Under the pieces are notes generated by a model. That model was not told the origin of the DNA and did not search any database. It saw nothing but the letters and a program-made list of their open reading frames with translations. This document shows, in pieces, positions 42,021-51,096 of a stretch of 52,653 nucleotides of DNA. Origin of the DNA: Prevotella sp. (lineage in GTDB: Bacteria > Bacteroidota > Bacteroidia > Bacteroidales > Bacteroidaceae); NCBI GenBank assembly GCA_017428055.1, contig JAFRRN010000003.1, forward strand, positions 1 to 52,653. The letters run 5' to 3'. Position 1 is the stretch's first letter; each line of letters begins with the position of its first letter. The position numbers and the translations under genes are program-made.

Positions 42021-42316
42021 CTAAAGATAGCCAACGGCGATAATCATATCAAGATTGTAGAAATCTATCTGTTCCTCAACCTCACCTCTTACGCCTCTAT
42101 TTACGACGGTTGCAATTTTTGCAACTGTCGTGTCTTGGTGTAGTTCCCCGTCTTTGAAGATGTTGGCTATATGCCGACTAATTCCAGACTTGTCTACACC
42201 AAACAATTGCGCCATCGCCTTCTGCGTAGCCCATATCGTCTCATCCTTTATCACCACCTGCACCCTGCCTTCATCATCTGCAATTGATACAGGATAAATT
42301 GTATCTCGTTGTTCAT
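42021..42316 (-). pseudogene. Decayed RhuM-family gene
   Basis: ATG 42316 begins MNNEIQFILY. A one-base loss near 42280 shifts frame, and the RhuM domain resumes as IADDEGRVQVVIKDETIWATQKAMAQLFGVDKSGISRHIANIFKDGEL ... VEEQIDFYNLDMIIAVGY before ending early at 42021. The rest of the family is missing. It lies just downstream of hsdM, a frequent position for RhuM genes. Confidence 0.8.
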
Positions 42317-42389
42317 ATCTTCTCTTTACATCCTATCACATCGTGCCTGACCCCATGTTACTACTAAATTGCCCTCAAAATCTCCCATA

Positions 42390-43976
42390 TTATACCAATG
42401 GCGGCAATCCTAATTCTTTCAAGAACTCATTATGCTTATCACGAGCCTTGACGATTTCTTTTTCTATCTCTACCAACTTGTCATGTACCTCTTGCAAGTC
42501 AATGGGCTTTTCTTCCTGTGCAAGACTGACATAACGGGTGATATTCAGATTATAGTCATTCTCCTTAATCTCCTGCAAAGATACTTGACGAGAATAGCGC
42601 GGTAATTCCCTGCGGTATTGATAGGTCTCTACAATGTCATTTACATCCTTATCGCGAAGAACATTCTGGCGTTTCCCTTTCTCGTAATGCTCATCAGAAC
42701 TTGCATTGATAAAGAGTATCTTCTCATTCTTACGGCACTTCTTCAGCACAAGGATACAGACAGGAATACCCGTTGAATAGAACAAATTGCTTGGCAACCC
42801 AATAACAGCGTCTATGTTGTCATCTTCCAACAACTTCTTCCTGATAGCCAGTTCCTTACCACCACGGAAGAGGACGCCGTGAGGCAGGATGATAGCCATT
42901 GTACCCTCATCACTCAGGAAATGGAAACCATGCAACAGAAAGGCAAAATCAGCAGCAGACCTTGGGGCCACACCATAACGGCTAAAACGGAAGTCTTTGG
43001 CTGTCTCCTCTGAAGGATCCCAACGAAGGGAGAATGGAGGGTTAGCCACTACTGCGTCAAAGGTCATCTTCTTAGCAGGGTTGTCTTCATTTAGAATATC
43101 CCAGTCATTGGCAAGAGAGTCGCCATGATGTATCTCAAACTCCGTATCCTTCACACCATGCAGCAACATATTCATTCGGGCAAGGTTATAGGTCGTGATG
43201 TTTTTCTCTTGGCCATAAATCTTGCCAATGCCACTTTCTCCCATCTGATTGCGGACATTCAGGAGCAGAGAGCCAGAGCCACAAGCAAAGTCAAGCACCC
43301 TGTTTATCCTGTTTTTCTTACCCGCTTTAGGGTCTTGGCAGTCCAAAATAACTATGCGTGAGAGAATGGTTGAAATCATCTGAGGTGTATAGAACTCACC
43401 CGCTTTCTGTCCAGACCCGGCAGCAAACTGTCCTATCAAATATTCGTAGGCATCACCCAATGAATCATTATCTGCGGAAAACTCTTTCAAGCCATTGGCA
43501 ATCGTTGTAATGACCTTCGTAAGTAACTCGTTTCGCTCTGTGTAGTTCTTGCCCAACTTCTCCGAACTCAGATTGATTTCCGAGAACAAGCCCTTAAAAG
43601 AACTCTCAAAAGATTTATCTTCTATATACTTGAATCCTTCTTCCAACGTACTCAGCAATTCGTCGCTCTGCACTCTTGCCAACTCTACGATATTATCCCA
43701 CAGGAATTGAGGCTCTATGACGTAATGAATCTTACGCCTCATCTGCCGTTCAAACAACAATGTATCATCTGGATTCTCTTTATACCAGGTTTGTAGGGTG
43801 GTATAGTCAGAGCCCAATTCTTTCTGTGCGGCAATGATATAGTTGTCCGACAGATACTTCCAAAACAGGAACGACAGCATATAGTCACGGAAATCATCCG
43901 CCATCATCGCACCACGCAGGTTATTGGCTATGCCCCAAAGGGTCTTACCTAATTCTTGTTGTTTATTCGTTATCAT
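42390..43976 (-). CDS. hsdM: Type I restriction-modification methyltransferase subunit
   Basis: The 528-aa protein has an N-terminal helical domain (LGKTLWGIANNLRGAMMADDFRDYMLSFLFWKYLSD), SAM motif I VLDFACGSGSLLLNV and catalytic motif IV NPPFSLRW for N6-adenine methylation, preceded by KAGEFYTPQMISTILSRIV. It forms M2S with HsdS and R2M2S2 with HsdR. It is 12 bp downstream of hsdS in the same direction. Length and motifs are intact. Confidence 0.96.
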   Translation of the reverse strand: MITNKQQELGKTLWGIANNLRGAMMADDFRDYMLSFLFWKYLSDNYIIAAQKELGSDYTTLQTWYKENPDDTLLFERQMRRKIHYVIEPQFLWDNIVELARVQSDELLSTLEEGFKYIEDKSFESSFKGLFSEINLSSEKLGKNYTERNELLTKVITTIANGLKEFSADNDSLGDAYEYLIGQFAAGSGQKAGEFYTPQMISTILSRIVILDCQDPKAGKKNRINRVLDFACGSGSLLLNVRNQMGESGIGKIYGQEKNITTYNLARMNMLLHGVKDTEFEIHHGDSLANDWDILNEDNPAKKMTFDAVVANPPFSLRWDPSEETAKDFRFSRYGVAPRSAADFAFLLHGFHFLSDEGTMAIILPHGVLFRGGKELAIRKKLLEDDNIDAVIGLPSNLFYSTGIPVCILVLKKCRKNEKILFINASSDEHYEKGKRQNVLRDKDVNDIVETYQYRRELPRYSRQVSLQEIKENDYNLNITRYVSLAQEEKPIDLQEVHDKLVEIEKEIVKARDKHNEFLKELGLPPLV

Positions 43977-43988
43977 CGTTCTTTCGTT

Positions 43989-45236
43989 CTATGCTTGTGG
44001 AAAAAGTTGCTGCATCAGCCCGCGCTTGTGGTGTCGCAACACGGTTAACTTGTCATTATATAAACGTATCGTTTCGTCAAGAGAGGAAAGGCAATCGGCT
44101 ATTTTGCGCTGTTCGGAAAGCGCTTTCGGCCATGAAACACTTTTCTCTTTTAAGTCTGAAAAATGCCTTTTGTATTCGGTTGGGTTTATAGGTGAAGCGC
44201 ATAAACAATAATAAAGGAACTGCGTGTCAATTTTTTCATGCTCGGACGATTTGCATATCTTAATTCCGTCTGCTCCCTGAATGAAATCAAAATCAATATA
44301 TTTCAATGTACATGTATGGTCACCAAAAACGATAACAGCGTCACCATTTAGTTTTATCAAAGCCTCTGTGTCGTCAGAATAGCCGCAAATATATTGTTGA
44401 GACTGATCAACAATAGGATATTTACCATTCTCATGATAATCCGTAGATGGCAATTTTCTTGTTACTGTTATAGTTGTAATTATTTCCCCCAACTTCTTAA
44501 CCTCCCATCCTTTAGTGTTTTCAAATTCTGGAAATCTTATTTTTGGAATTTGTAACCGATTGATTATCAATGATTTACCCCCCCCATTTAGTGGGGCGAA
44601 CAATTGTTGCATCAGCCCCTGCTTGTGGGATTTCAGCAGCTCCAGCTTATTGCTGGCAGTTTTGATTAACTCTTCAAGCACTAATAAAGACTGTGCTATT
44701 CTCTCCTGTTCAGCAAGGGGTGGAAAGGGAATAAGGAAATCTCTCAGCATTTGTAGGTTTAATCCACCTCGTGAACCATCTCCTGACGATATTTCCCGCA
44801 GGTTTTCATATTGGCTACTTAAATAAAGGTAGAGATAATCGCTATTGTAATTGTCATTGGGAATAATAGAACACAACGATTGGTTGGTACACAATGGAAT
44901 TCTTGTGATTGCGACTGTTCCTCTCGTCTTTCCTTGGCCAGCTAATGCAACTACAACTGAATTTGCAGGAATCATTTTAGTACTACAGCTATCATAGCCT
45001 AAAGTTGTTATTGCCTTTTCAGTCTTAAATATTTGCCCATTATGGACTTCACCAGAACTCATCCATGGTATTGTTCCATTTTCCCAATATTCAGCAACAG
45101 TAGTTAAAGGAGTTGCACCTGCATATAATTCTGCTATATCCCCCAACCGTTTTACTTCCCATTCCCCATCATTTATAAACTCTGGGAATCGGAGGGCTGG
45201 TATGCGGTTATATGTTTGTGGATTGGCCATAGTCAT
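43989..45236 (-). CDS. hsdS: Type I restriction specificity subunit
   Basis: The 415-aa protein has two target-recognition domains, each opening with a similar motif (ALRFPEFINDGEWEVKRLGDIAELYAG and IRFPEFENTKGWEVKKLGEIITTI). Each closes with a helical spacer ending HKQGLMQQLFAP or HKRGLMQQLFPQA. This duplicated layout is typical of full-length HsdS and sets the bipartite DNA target. It overlaps the upstream DUF1016 gene by 4 bp. A partial hsdS start is present at about 46407-46510. Confidence 0.95.
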   Translation of the reverse strand: MTMANPQTYNRIPALRFPEFINDGEWEVKRLGDIAELYAGATPLTTVAEYWENGTIPWMSSGEVHNGQIFKTEKAITTLGYDSCSTKMIPANSVVVALAGQGKTRGTVAITRIPLCTNQSLCSIIPNDNYNSDYLYLYLSSQYENLREISSGDGSRGGLNLQMLRDFLIPFPPLAEQERIAQSLLVLEELIKTASNKLELLKSHKQGLMQQLFAPLNGGGKSLIINRLQIPKIRFPEFENTKGWEVKKLGEIITTITVTRKLPSTDYHENGKYPIVDQSQQYICGYSDDTEALIKLNGDAVIVFGDHTCTLKYIDFDFIQGADGIKICKSSEHEKIDTQFLYYCLCASPINPTEYKRHFSDLKEKSVSWPKALSEQRKIADCLSSLDETIRLYNDKLTVLRHHKRGLMQQLFPQA

Positions 45237-46225
45237 TTGCGGGATAATAGTTGCTTTAATTCTTCTTCGGTGGGCATATACAACATGTATTGCGAGGCAA
45301 AGAGTTGGCGGCTTTCGGCCAGCATAGAATACTGCACCACCGTTTCGTCGTTCTGGGAGCAGAGTATAATGCCAATGGTGGGATTGTCCGTCTCTGTCCG
45401 TTTCAGTTTTTCATATAGTCGCACATACAAGTCCATCTGCCCAACATCCTGCGGTGTCAGCGTTCCAATCTTTAGGTCAATCAGCACAAAGCACTTCAGC
45501 AGATAGTTGTAGAACACCAAATCGATGTAATAGTGTTTCCCTGCCTCGGTGGTAATACGTTGCTGACGGGCTACAAAAGAAAACCCCTTTCCCAATTCTA
45601 ATAAGAATTCTTGTAGTTTGTTGATTAAGGCTGTTTCTAAATCCACCTCCAAGTAGTCTTTGTTCTCCTTCAGGTCAAGGAACTCCAAGATGTATGGGTC
45701 TTTCAGCACTTCCGCTGGAGTAATTGGCACATTGTTCTGCTCGGCTTCGCGTTTCACCACATCCTGATGCTGGCTTGCCAAGAGCCGCTGATAATAGAAA
45801 GAGTTGATTTGACGCTCCAACTGACGGGAGCTCCATCCACATTCTATAGCCTCGTTTAAATAGAAGGCTCTTGCCTCTTCATTATCAACACGCATCAACA
45901 GCCGATAATGCGTCCAACTCAATTCGCTACGCAGTGCGTAGCGAATTGGGAAAGTAACATAAAACTGCCTGAAATTACGCAAGTTAGGAGAGCTAAACCC
46001 CTTGCCGAAATCCTCAACTAATGCCTTGGAAAGACTCTCAATAATGTACTTCCCATACTCGGCGCGGTTACTGCCATTCTGCTCCTCTTCCACAATGCGA
46101 CGACCTATCTCCCAGTAGGTGATGACCATCACCGTGTTCACGCTGCGCACCACCTGTTGCCGTGCCTCGTTAATTAGGACCTTGATGCCACTAATGAAAC
46201 TATCGTTCTTGATTATATCTGCCAT
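45233..46225 (-). CDS. DUF1016 PD-(D/E)xK nuclease-domain protein, copy 1
   Basis: The 330-aa YhcG/DUF1016 protein has an N-terminal domain (VNTVMVITYWEIGRRIVEEEQNG, LSWTHYRLLMRVDNEEARAFYLNEAIECGWSSRQLERQI) and a C-terminal PD-(D/E)xK nuclease-like core (YYIDLVFYNYLLKCFVLIDLKIG with Asp and Asp-x-Lys). Such genes are common inside type I restriction loci, role unknown. A 29-bp perfect palindrome (45920-45948) lies in the coding sequence at IRYALRSEL. It starts at 46225 and ends over the hsdS start. Confidence 0.9.
   Translation of the reverse strand: MADIIKNDSFISGIKVLINEARQQVVRSVNTVMVITYWEIGRRIVEEEQNGSNRAEYGKYIIESLSKALVEDFGKGFSSPNLRNFRQFYVTFPIRYALRSELSWTHYRLLMRVDNEEARAFYLNEAIECGWSSRQLERQINSFYYQRLLASQHQDVVKREAEQNNVPITPAEVLKDPYILEFLDLKENKDYLEVDLETALINKLQEFLLELGKGFSFVARQQRITTEAGKHYYIDLVFYNYLLKCFVLIDLKIGTLTPQDVGQMDLYVRLYEKLKRTETDNPTIGIILCSQNDETVVQYSMLAESRQLFASQYMLYMPTEEELKQLLSRK
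45920..45948. repeat. 29-bp perfect palindrome within DUF1016 copy 1
   Basis: CAATTCGCTACGCA-G-TGCGTAGCGAATTG. Its core ACGCA-n-TGCGT is shared with palindromes at 46255-46278 and 47676-47692. Confidence 0.9.
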
Positions 46226-46254
46226 AATAACATTCTATTTCTATGTTTTCTAAC

Positions 46255-46278
46255 ATTTTGAACGCATGCGTTCAAAAT
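46255..46278. repeat. 24-bp perfect palindrome upstream of DUF1016 copy 1
   Basis: ATTTTGAACGC-ATGC-type symmetric sequence centred at 46266/46267 (core GAACGCATGCGTTC), 30 bp upstream of ATG 46225. Confidence 0.9.
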
Positions 46279-46282
46279 CTTT

Positions 46283-46510
46283 TCATTCCTCATACGCTGA
46301 AAGCCCAGAAATCTTCTGCCCTGATACCATACGTTTTAACAATGGTATCAAGTCATTCATTAACTCTGTCTCTTTGCGAGTACGGTCACGCCAACCTAAA
46401 TCCAATGGGAGCGAACAATTCGTTCCCGTTAACGTAATCCCATTCCCCATCATTTTGAAATTCAGGGAATCGGAGTGATGGGCTGTGTTATATGTTTGTT
46501 TGTCGGACAT
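46283..46510 (-). pseudogene. Recombination scar: hsdS start fused to a duplicate hsdR end
   Basis: On the minus strand it begins at ATG 46510 (MSDKQTYN). In a shifted frame it reads SPSLRFPEFQNDGEWDY, the opening of an HsdS target domain. At about 46406 it joins sequence nearly identical to the hsdR 3' end (46285-46406 versus about 47731-47853, about six mismatches), encoding LDLGWRDRTRKETELMNDL to the same stop. Neither part is functional. Confidence 0.85.
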
Positions 46511-46514
46511 AAGG

Positions 46515-47651
46515 CTATTCATAATCAATCAGTTTCAATTGTTTCTCCAATTCCTGCGGTGTGGGCAGCGAAGAAATGAGTTCTTTTGGCAATATGTTAT
46601 GTAGCTCGTATCCGGCCACGCCGATGGGCTTGTGTATGTCAGCCAATGCCCATTCCACAAGGGTGTCTTTCTTGGTTTTGCATATCAGCAGGCCAATTGT
46701 CGGCTTGTCGTCATCTTGTTTCAAAAGCCTGTCCACTGCCGTCACGTAGAAATTCAGCTTTCCGGCAAATTCGGGAATAAATTTCACCGTCTTGAGTTCA
46801 ACTACCACATAGCATTTCAGCCTGATGTGGTAGAAAAGCATGTCAATGAAAAATGATTCATCGTCCACTCGTAGTTCCACTTGTCTTCCAACATACGAAA
46901 AACCTTTTCCCAATTCAAGCAGAAATCGGGATATGTTTCGCGCCAAAGCATCTTCCAATTCACGCTCCTTATAGTCATCGGCCAAGGTCAGAAAGTCGAA
47001 ATTGTAAGGGTCCTTCAATAGTTCTTGTGCCAATTGGCTCTGCCGTGCCGGCAATGTGGTTTTGAAATTGGTAATGGCTTTCCCTTGCTTGGCGAACAGA
47101 CCGGATGATATGTTGTTTTCAAGTACGGATCGGCTCCATCCATTGTCGATGGTCTTTTGGATATAAAAAAGGGCTTCGCCAACAGACTGGCAATGGGTAA
47201 TGATTTCTATATGATGTCTCCAAGGAACAAGGCCGAACTTTTCTGGCATTTTGAATTTTTCCACAAGTTGTGGGAGTTTTTCATTTCCCTCTATGTCAGC
47301 ACTTTGAAATTCTCCACCAAGTTGGTGGAGTTTTGCATCGGCATAGAAAAGAAACCATTTTTTGATGTACCACAGGTTAGTTGTGGAAAAGCCCGTCAGA
47401 TTAGGAAAGGCAGATTTAAGGTCGAGGCTCATTTGCTCGATTACACCGCTGCCCCATTTCTGTTCGGCTTTTATTTTGGCCATATCTTTACCTAAGCTCC
47501 AATAAAACTCAAGTAAAGTGCTGTTGACTCTCACGGCGGCTTTTATCTGCATGTTTTTGAGCCTTTGCATCACCTCTTCCATCCAATGGAGATAGTCTGC
47601 GTCAACTTGGAAGTGTCGCTTACTACTGTTTATATCGTTAGTATATTCCAT
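46515..47651 (-). CDS. DUF1016 PD-(D/E)xK nuclease-domain protein, copy 2
   Basis: A 378-aa protein of the same family as copy 1: N-terminal VNSTLLEFYWSLGKDMAKIKAEQKWG, ENNISSGLFAKQGKAITNF, and C-terminal nuclease-like core DESFFIDMLFYHIRLKCYVVVELKTVKF (Asp, Glu-x-Lys). Copies 1 and 2 are diverged, not a recent duplication. I prefer ATG 47651 (MEYTND); a GTG start at 47684 would begin inside the palindrome 47676-47692. It lies between hsdR and the scar. Confidence 0.88.
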   Translation of the reverse strand: MEYTNDINSSKRHFQVDADYLHWMEEVMQRLKNMQIKAAVRVNSTLLEFYWSLGKDMAKIKAEQKWGSGVIEQMSLDLKSAFPNLTGFSTTNLWYIKKWFLFYADAKLHQLGGEFQSADIEGNEKLPQLVEKFKMPEKFGLVPWRHHIEIITHCQSVGEALFYIQKTIDNGWSRSVLENNISSGLFAKQGKAITNFKTTLPARQSQLAQELLKDPYNFDFLTLADDYKERELEDALARNISRFLLELGKGFSYVGRQVELRVDDESFFIDMLFYHIRLKCYVVVELKTVKFIPEFAGKLNFYVTAVDRLLKQDDDKPTIGLLICKTKKDTLVEWALADIHKPIGVAGYELHNILPKELISSLPTPQELEKQLKLIDYE

Positions 47652-47675
47652 TCTATCCTTATATATGAAACATTT

Positions 47676-47692
47676 GGAACGCACTGCGTTCC
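47676..47692. repeat. 17-bp perfect palindrome between hsdR and DUF1016 copy 2
   Basis: GGAACGCA-C-TGCGTTCC, 24 bp upstream of ATG 47651. It shares the core of the palindrome at 46255-46278. Confidence 0.88.
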
Positions 47693-47728
47693 GTTTTGTA
47701 TATCCTACTTGACATACTCATTATACCT

Positions 47729-50700
47729 TTATTCCTCATACGCTGAAAGACCCGAAATCTTCTGCCCTGATACCATACGCTTTAATAATGGAATCAAGTC
47801 ATTCATTAACTCTGTCTCTTTACGAGTACGGTCACGCCAACCTAAATCCAATGGCTCTAACAAGCCATTCAGTTTCTCGCCATCGAATATCTTTCGCTCT
47901 ACGATGTCATCAACAAATGCTTTCATAGAAGCGATGTCTAAATGATGTCTGTCAGCAATATCCATCAGTTCATTGGCAAACTTCTCTGTCTTGAAAAGTT
48001 CGTAGCCGTCTCTGATCTCTTTCTCAGTCTTGCCGTTTACACCTTTTGCATCGAGACTGTCAATATAGGCCATGATGTCCTCACGCTCATCTATCAGATT
48101 GGCACTGGAGCAGACAAGGTCTTTCAATTGGTCTTTGGTCAACTTCATCATCGACGGCGCACCCACATAACGGGTAATGAGTTCCATGATGTAGTCATAG
48201 TCAATCAATGCCGATGCAAACAAAACAAACTCAAAATCCAAGTCTTCTACCTCTGGCGATACTTGTATATCGTTCTTCTCTCGCTTGGTCTTCAGTTCCT
48301 TTGCCACATCAAGGTATGCACCACGGAAAGCCAATAGTTCGTTGTCGTCTCTGAACCCGTATGATGTAACAACTGGCTCACTTGTCATCATTGCTCCCTC
48401 ACCGTTATCAATTTTGACGAGGTCGGTATATTGGTCCAACTGTGTTTTATATCTCTGCACTTCTTTGAAACACTTGATAAAGCCAGCCTTGGCATCGTCA
48501 CCTTTCAGGTTTGCCACTTCGTCTGCCTTAAATTCCAGTTGATGCAGATTCATGAAAGTACGCAGGTTGTTAACTGCCTGACAATATTTCTTGATGATTT
48601 CAGATGCCGGCTCAACAAGCCATACCTGACGAGCAACCTCCCCATTCTTTTCACCAGAGAACAAAGCGATCGCCTCGTCAACAGCCTCTTGTTGTCCTCT
48701 GAAATCGAGAATGTTTCCGTATGGCTTGGTGTCATTCAGAATTCTGTTGGTACGAGAAAAAGCCTGTACAAGACTATGGTACTTCAAGTTCTTATCTACA
48801 TAGAGCGTATTCAGATACTTGGAATCAAAGCCTGTCAACAACATATCCACAACAATCGTGATGTCTATTTTGTTCCTATGTGGATAATCCTTGTTGGTGT
48901 ATTTCTGATTCTTGATTCTCTGTTGCATATCCTGATAATAGGCATCAAACTCTTCTATGAAATGATTGGTGCCATATTGTTCGTTATAGTCTTTGATGAT
49001 GGCCTTTAGAGCCGTCTTTTTCTGGTCTGGCTCTTTCTCATTGTCCAAACGCTCTTGCTGCAAATCCTCCTGAATCTGCATAATGTCCTTGTTACCTTCT
49101 GCTGGTGGTGAGAATACACAAGCAATATTCAACGGCTCAAACGTCTCGTCCGTCGAATGGCGTTCAGCCTGTATCCGCTTGAACAATTGATAGTATTCTA
49201 TTGCTTCATTGATGGAGCCTGTAGCAAAGAGCGCATTGAAGCGTCCCTCATTGGTAGCGGCACGATGCTTTTGCAGAATGGTCTTCACGATAGCCTGTTT
49301 CTTGGCTATACCAATCATATTCGCCTCATCATCCTCTGGCTTGAAATAATCTACATGGAAACGCAACACATTCTTATCATCAATGGCATTGGTGATGGTA
49401 TAGGCATGAAGTTCTTTCTCAAAGACATCTTCCGTTGTCTTGTATTGAGCCTCTTCGCCAGTTATCTGGGTGTAAGTGGCATTCTGCTCAAAAATAGGTG
49501 TTCCAGTAAATCCAAACAACTGAGAGTTGGGGAAGAACTCTTTGATGGCCTTGTGATTCTCGCCAAACTGCGAACGGTGGCATTCATCGAAGATAAACAC
49601 CATCCTCATGTCTTTGACAGGAAGTAAACGCTGCTGATAGTTCTGACGATTCTGAGGGTCTAACGCAATGCCTAACTTCTGAATGGTGGTCACGATAATC
49701 TTGTCAGAATAATCCTCTGACAGCATTCTGCGAACAAGGGCATCAGTATTGGTGTTCTCCTCCACGCAATTCTCCTGGAATCGATTAAACTCCTCACGGG
49801 TCTGGCGGTCAAGGTCTTTTCTGTCAACCACAAACAGACATTTGTCTATCTCAGGATTGTCCTTCAATAACGTTGCTGTCTTGAATGAGGTCAGTGTCTT
49901 ACCGCTACCAGTCGTGTGCCAGATATAGCCATTACCACGATTTTCGTTGATGCAGTTCACGATGGCCTTTACCGCATAAATCTGATAAGGGCGCATCATC
50001 AGTATCTTTTGCTCACTGGCAACGAGTACCATGTAGCGACTGATCATCTCACCCAACTTACACTTTGCCAAAAATGCGTCAGAGAAATCATCAAGATTCG
50101 TTATCTTATTGTTTTTCTCGTCCGCCCACTGATAAACTGGCAAGTAGTTCTCGTCAGCATTGAAATTAAAGTGGGTATTATTGTTGTTGGCAAAATAGTA
50201 GGTTCTCGTTTGGTTGCTGACAATGAATATCTGCATAAAGCAGAGCAATGAATTGGTATATCCATTGCCTATGTCGTTCTTGTAATCGACAATCTGCTGC
50301 ATGGCACGGCGAGGACTCACATCAAGTGTCTTCAACTCAATCTGAACAACAGGCAAACCATTGATGAGCAGAATTACATCATAACGGTGGGAACTATACT
50401 TAGTATTCATCCGTAACTGGTGAATCACCTCATAATCGTTTTTACACCAGTCTTTGATGTTGACCAACGTATATTGAAGTGGAGTGCCATCTTCACACAT
50501 AAACGTATTGCGTTCACGCAACCTTTTTGAAGTAACAAACACGTCTGAATCCGTGATCTCTTCCATCAAGCGGGTGAACTCGGCATCTGTAAGATGTACC
50601 TTATTCAACGTCTGGAACTTCTCTCGGAAATTACGCTCAAGGCTCTGTCTATCATGAATGTCATCACGGTAAACATACTTTAAGCCTGCTGTCAGTTTCT

Positions 50701-50734
50701 TGATGAAACTATTTTCTATTTGGCTTTCTAACAC
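47729..50734 (-). CDS. hsdR: Type I restriction endonuclease motor subunit
   Basis: The 1001-aa protein has an N-terminal nuclease domain (about 100-180; YDVILLINGLPVVQIELKTLDV, Asp and Glu-x-Lys), an SF2 helicase with Walker A HTTGSGKTLTSF, DEAD-like DECHRSQFG, motif III GFTGTPIF and later DMLLTGFDSKYLNTLYVDK and QAFSRTNRI, and a C-terminal helical HsdM-contact region. All motifs are intact. It is the first gene of the locus, with its own promoter. Its last 41 codons are duplicated at 46283-46406. Confidence 0.96.
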   Translation of the reverse strand: MLESQIENSFIKKLTAGLKYVYRDDIHDRQSLERNFREKFQTLNKVHLTDAEFTRLMEEITDSDVFVTSKRLRERNTFMCEDGTPLQYTLVNIKDWCKNDYEVIHQLRMNTKYSSHRYDVILLINGLPVVQIELKTLDVSPRRAMQQIVDYKNDIGNGYTNSLLCFMQIFIVSNQTRTYYFANNNNTHFNFNADENYLPVYQWADEKNNKITNLDDFSDAFLAKCKLGEMISRYMVLVASEQKILMMRPYQIYAVKAIVNCINENRGNGYIWHTTGSGKTLTSFKTATLLKDNPEIDKCLFVVDRKDLDRQTREEFNRFQENCVEENTNTDALVRRMLSEDYSDKIIVTTIQKLGIALDPQNRQNYQQRLLPVKDMRMVFIFDECHRSQFGENHKAIKEFFPNSQLFGFTGTPIFEQNATYTQITGEEAQYKTTEDVFEKELHAYTITNAIDDKNVLRFHVDYFKPEDDEANMIGIAKKQAIVKTILQKHRAATNEGRFNALFATGSINEAIEYYQLFKRIQAERHSTDETFEPLNIACVFSPPAEGNKDIMQIQEDLQQERLDNEKEPDQKKTALKAIIKDYNEQYGTNHFIEEFDAYYQDMQQRIKNQKYTNKDYPHRNKIDITIVVDMLLTGFDSKYLNTLYVDKNLKYHSLVQAFSRTNRILNDTKPYGNILDFRGQQEAVDEAIALFSGEKNGEVARQVWLVEPASEIIKKYCQAVNNLRTFMNLHQLEFKADEVANLKGDDAKAGFIKCFKEVQRYKTQLDQYTDLVKIDNGEGAMMTSEPVVTSYGFRDDNELLAFRGAYLDVAKELKTKREKNDIQVSPEVEDLDFEFVLFASALIDYDYIMELITRYVGAPSMMKLTKDQLKDLVCSSANLIDEREDIMAYIDSLDAKGVNGKTEKEIRDGYELFKTEKFANELMDIADRHHLDIASMKAFVDDIVERKIFDGEKLNGLLEPLDLGWRDRTRKETELMNDLIPLLKRMVSGQKISGLSAYEE

Positions 50735-50756
50735 TTCTTTTAATAGTTTTATGGCA

Positions 50757-50788
50757 CAAATTTAATATTTTGTTCGTAAGAATACAAA
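50757..50788 (-). promoter_or_regulatory. hsdR promoter
   Basis: Minus-strand TTTG (50785-50788), 20-bp spacer, TAAATTTG (50757-50764): a full Bacteroidetes -33/-7 match, 22 bp before the hsdR ATG. Confidence 0.75.
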
Positions 50789-51096
50789 TATTCAGAGCTT
50801 TTCTAAATATAAAATCAAGTTTTATGATAATTTCTTTTCTTTCCTAATCTCATAAGCGAGGACATTTTACCTCTCGTTTCTGAGGTTACTTGTTGCTCAT
50901 ATTATTGGCGATATTGCTGGATGATTTGTTTACCTAATTGCATATTACATATAGTTTTTCACATCTGTTGCCACAATGCCACACCTAATATAACCCTCTG
51001 AATGTCAACGCTTTGAGGTGTGGCATTGAGGTGGCATTGGTGGCAACAAATACGGAAAATCGAGAATTTCCGTGTCGTTTTGGAGCGAAAAACATA
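50789..51096. other. Gene-free spacer between hsdR and vapE-like gene
   Basis: About 300 bp with no convincing gene, RNA or repeat. The left half is AT-rich and the right half returns to the GC content of the VapE-like gene. Confidence 0.5.

Noticed and set aside
43989-46510. Invertible hsdS shufflon
   Set aside because: There is only one full hsdS, no recombinase gene and no clear inverted hsdS copy; the partial copy is on the same strand and broken.
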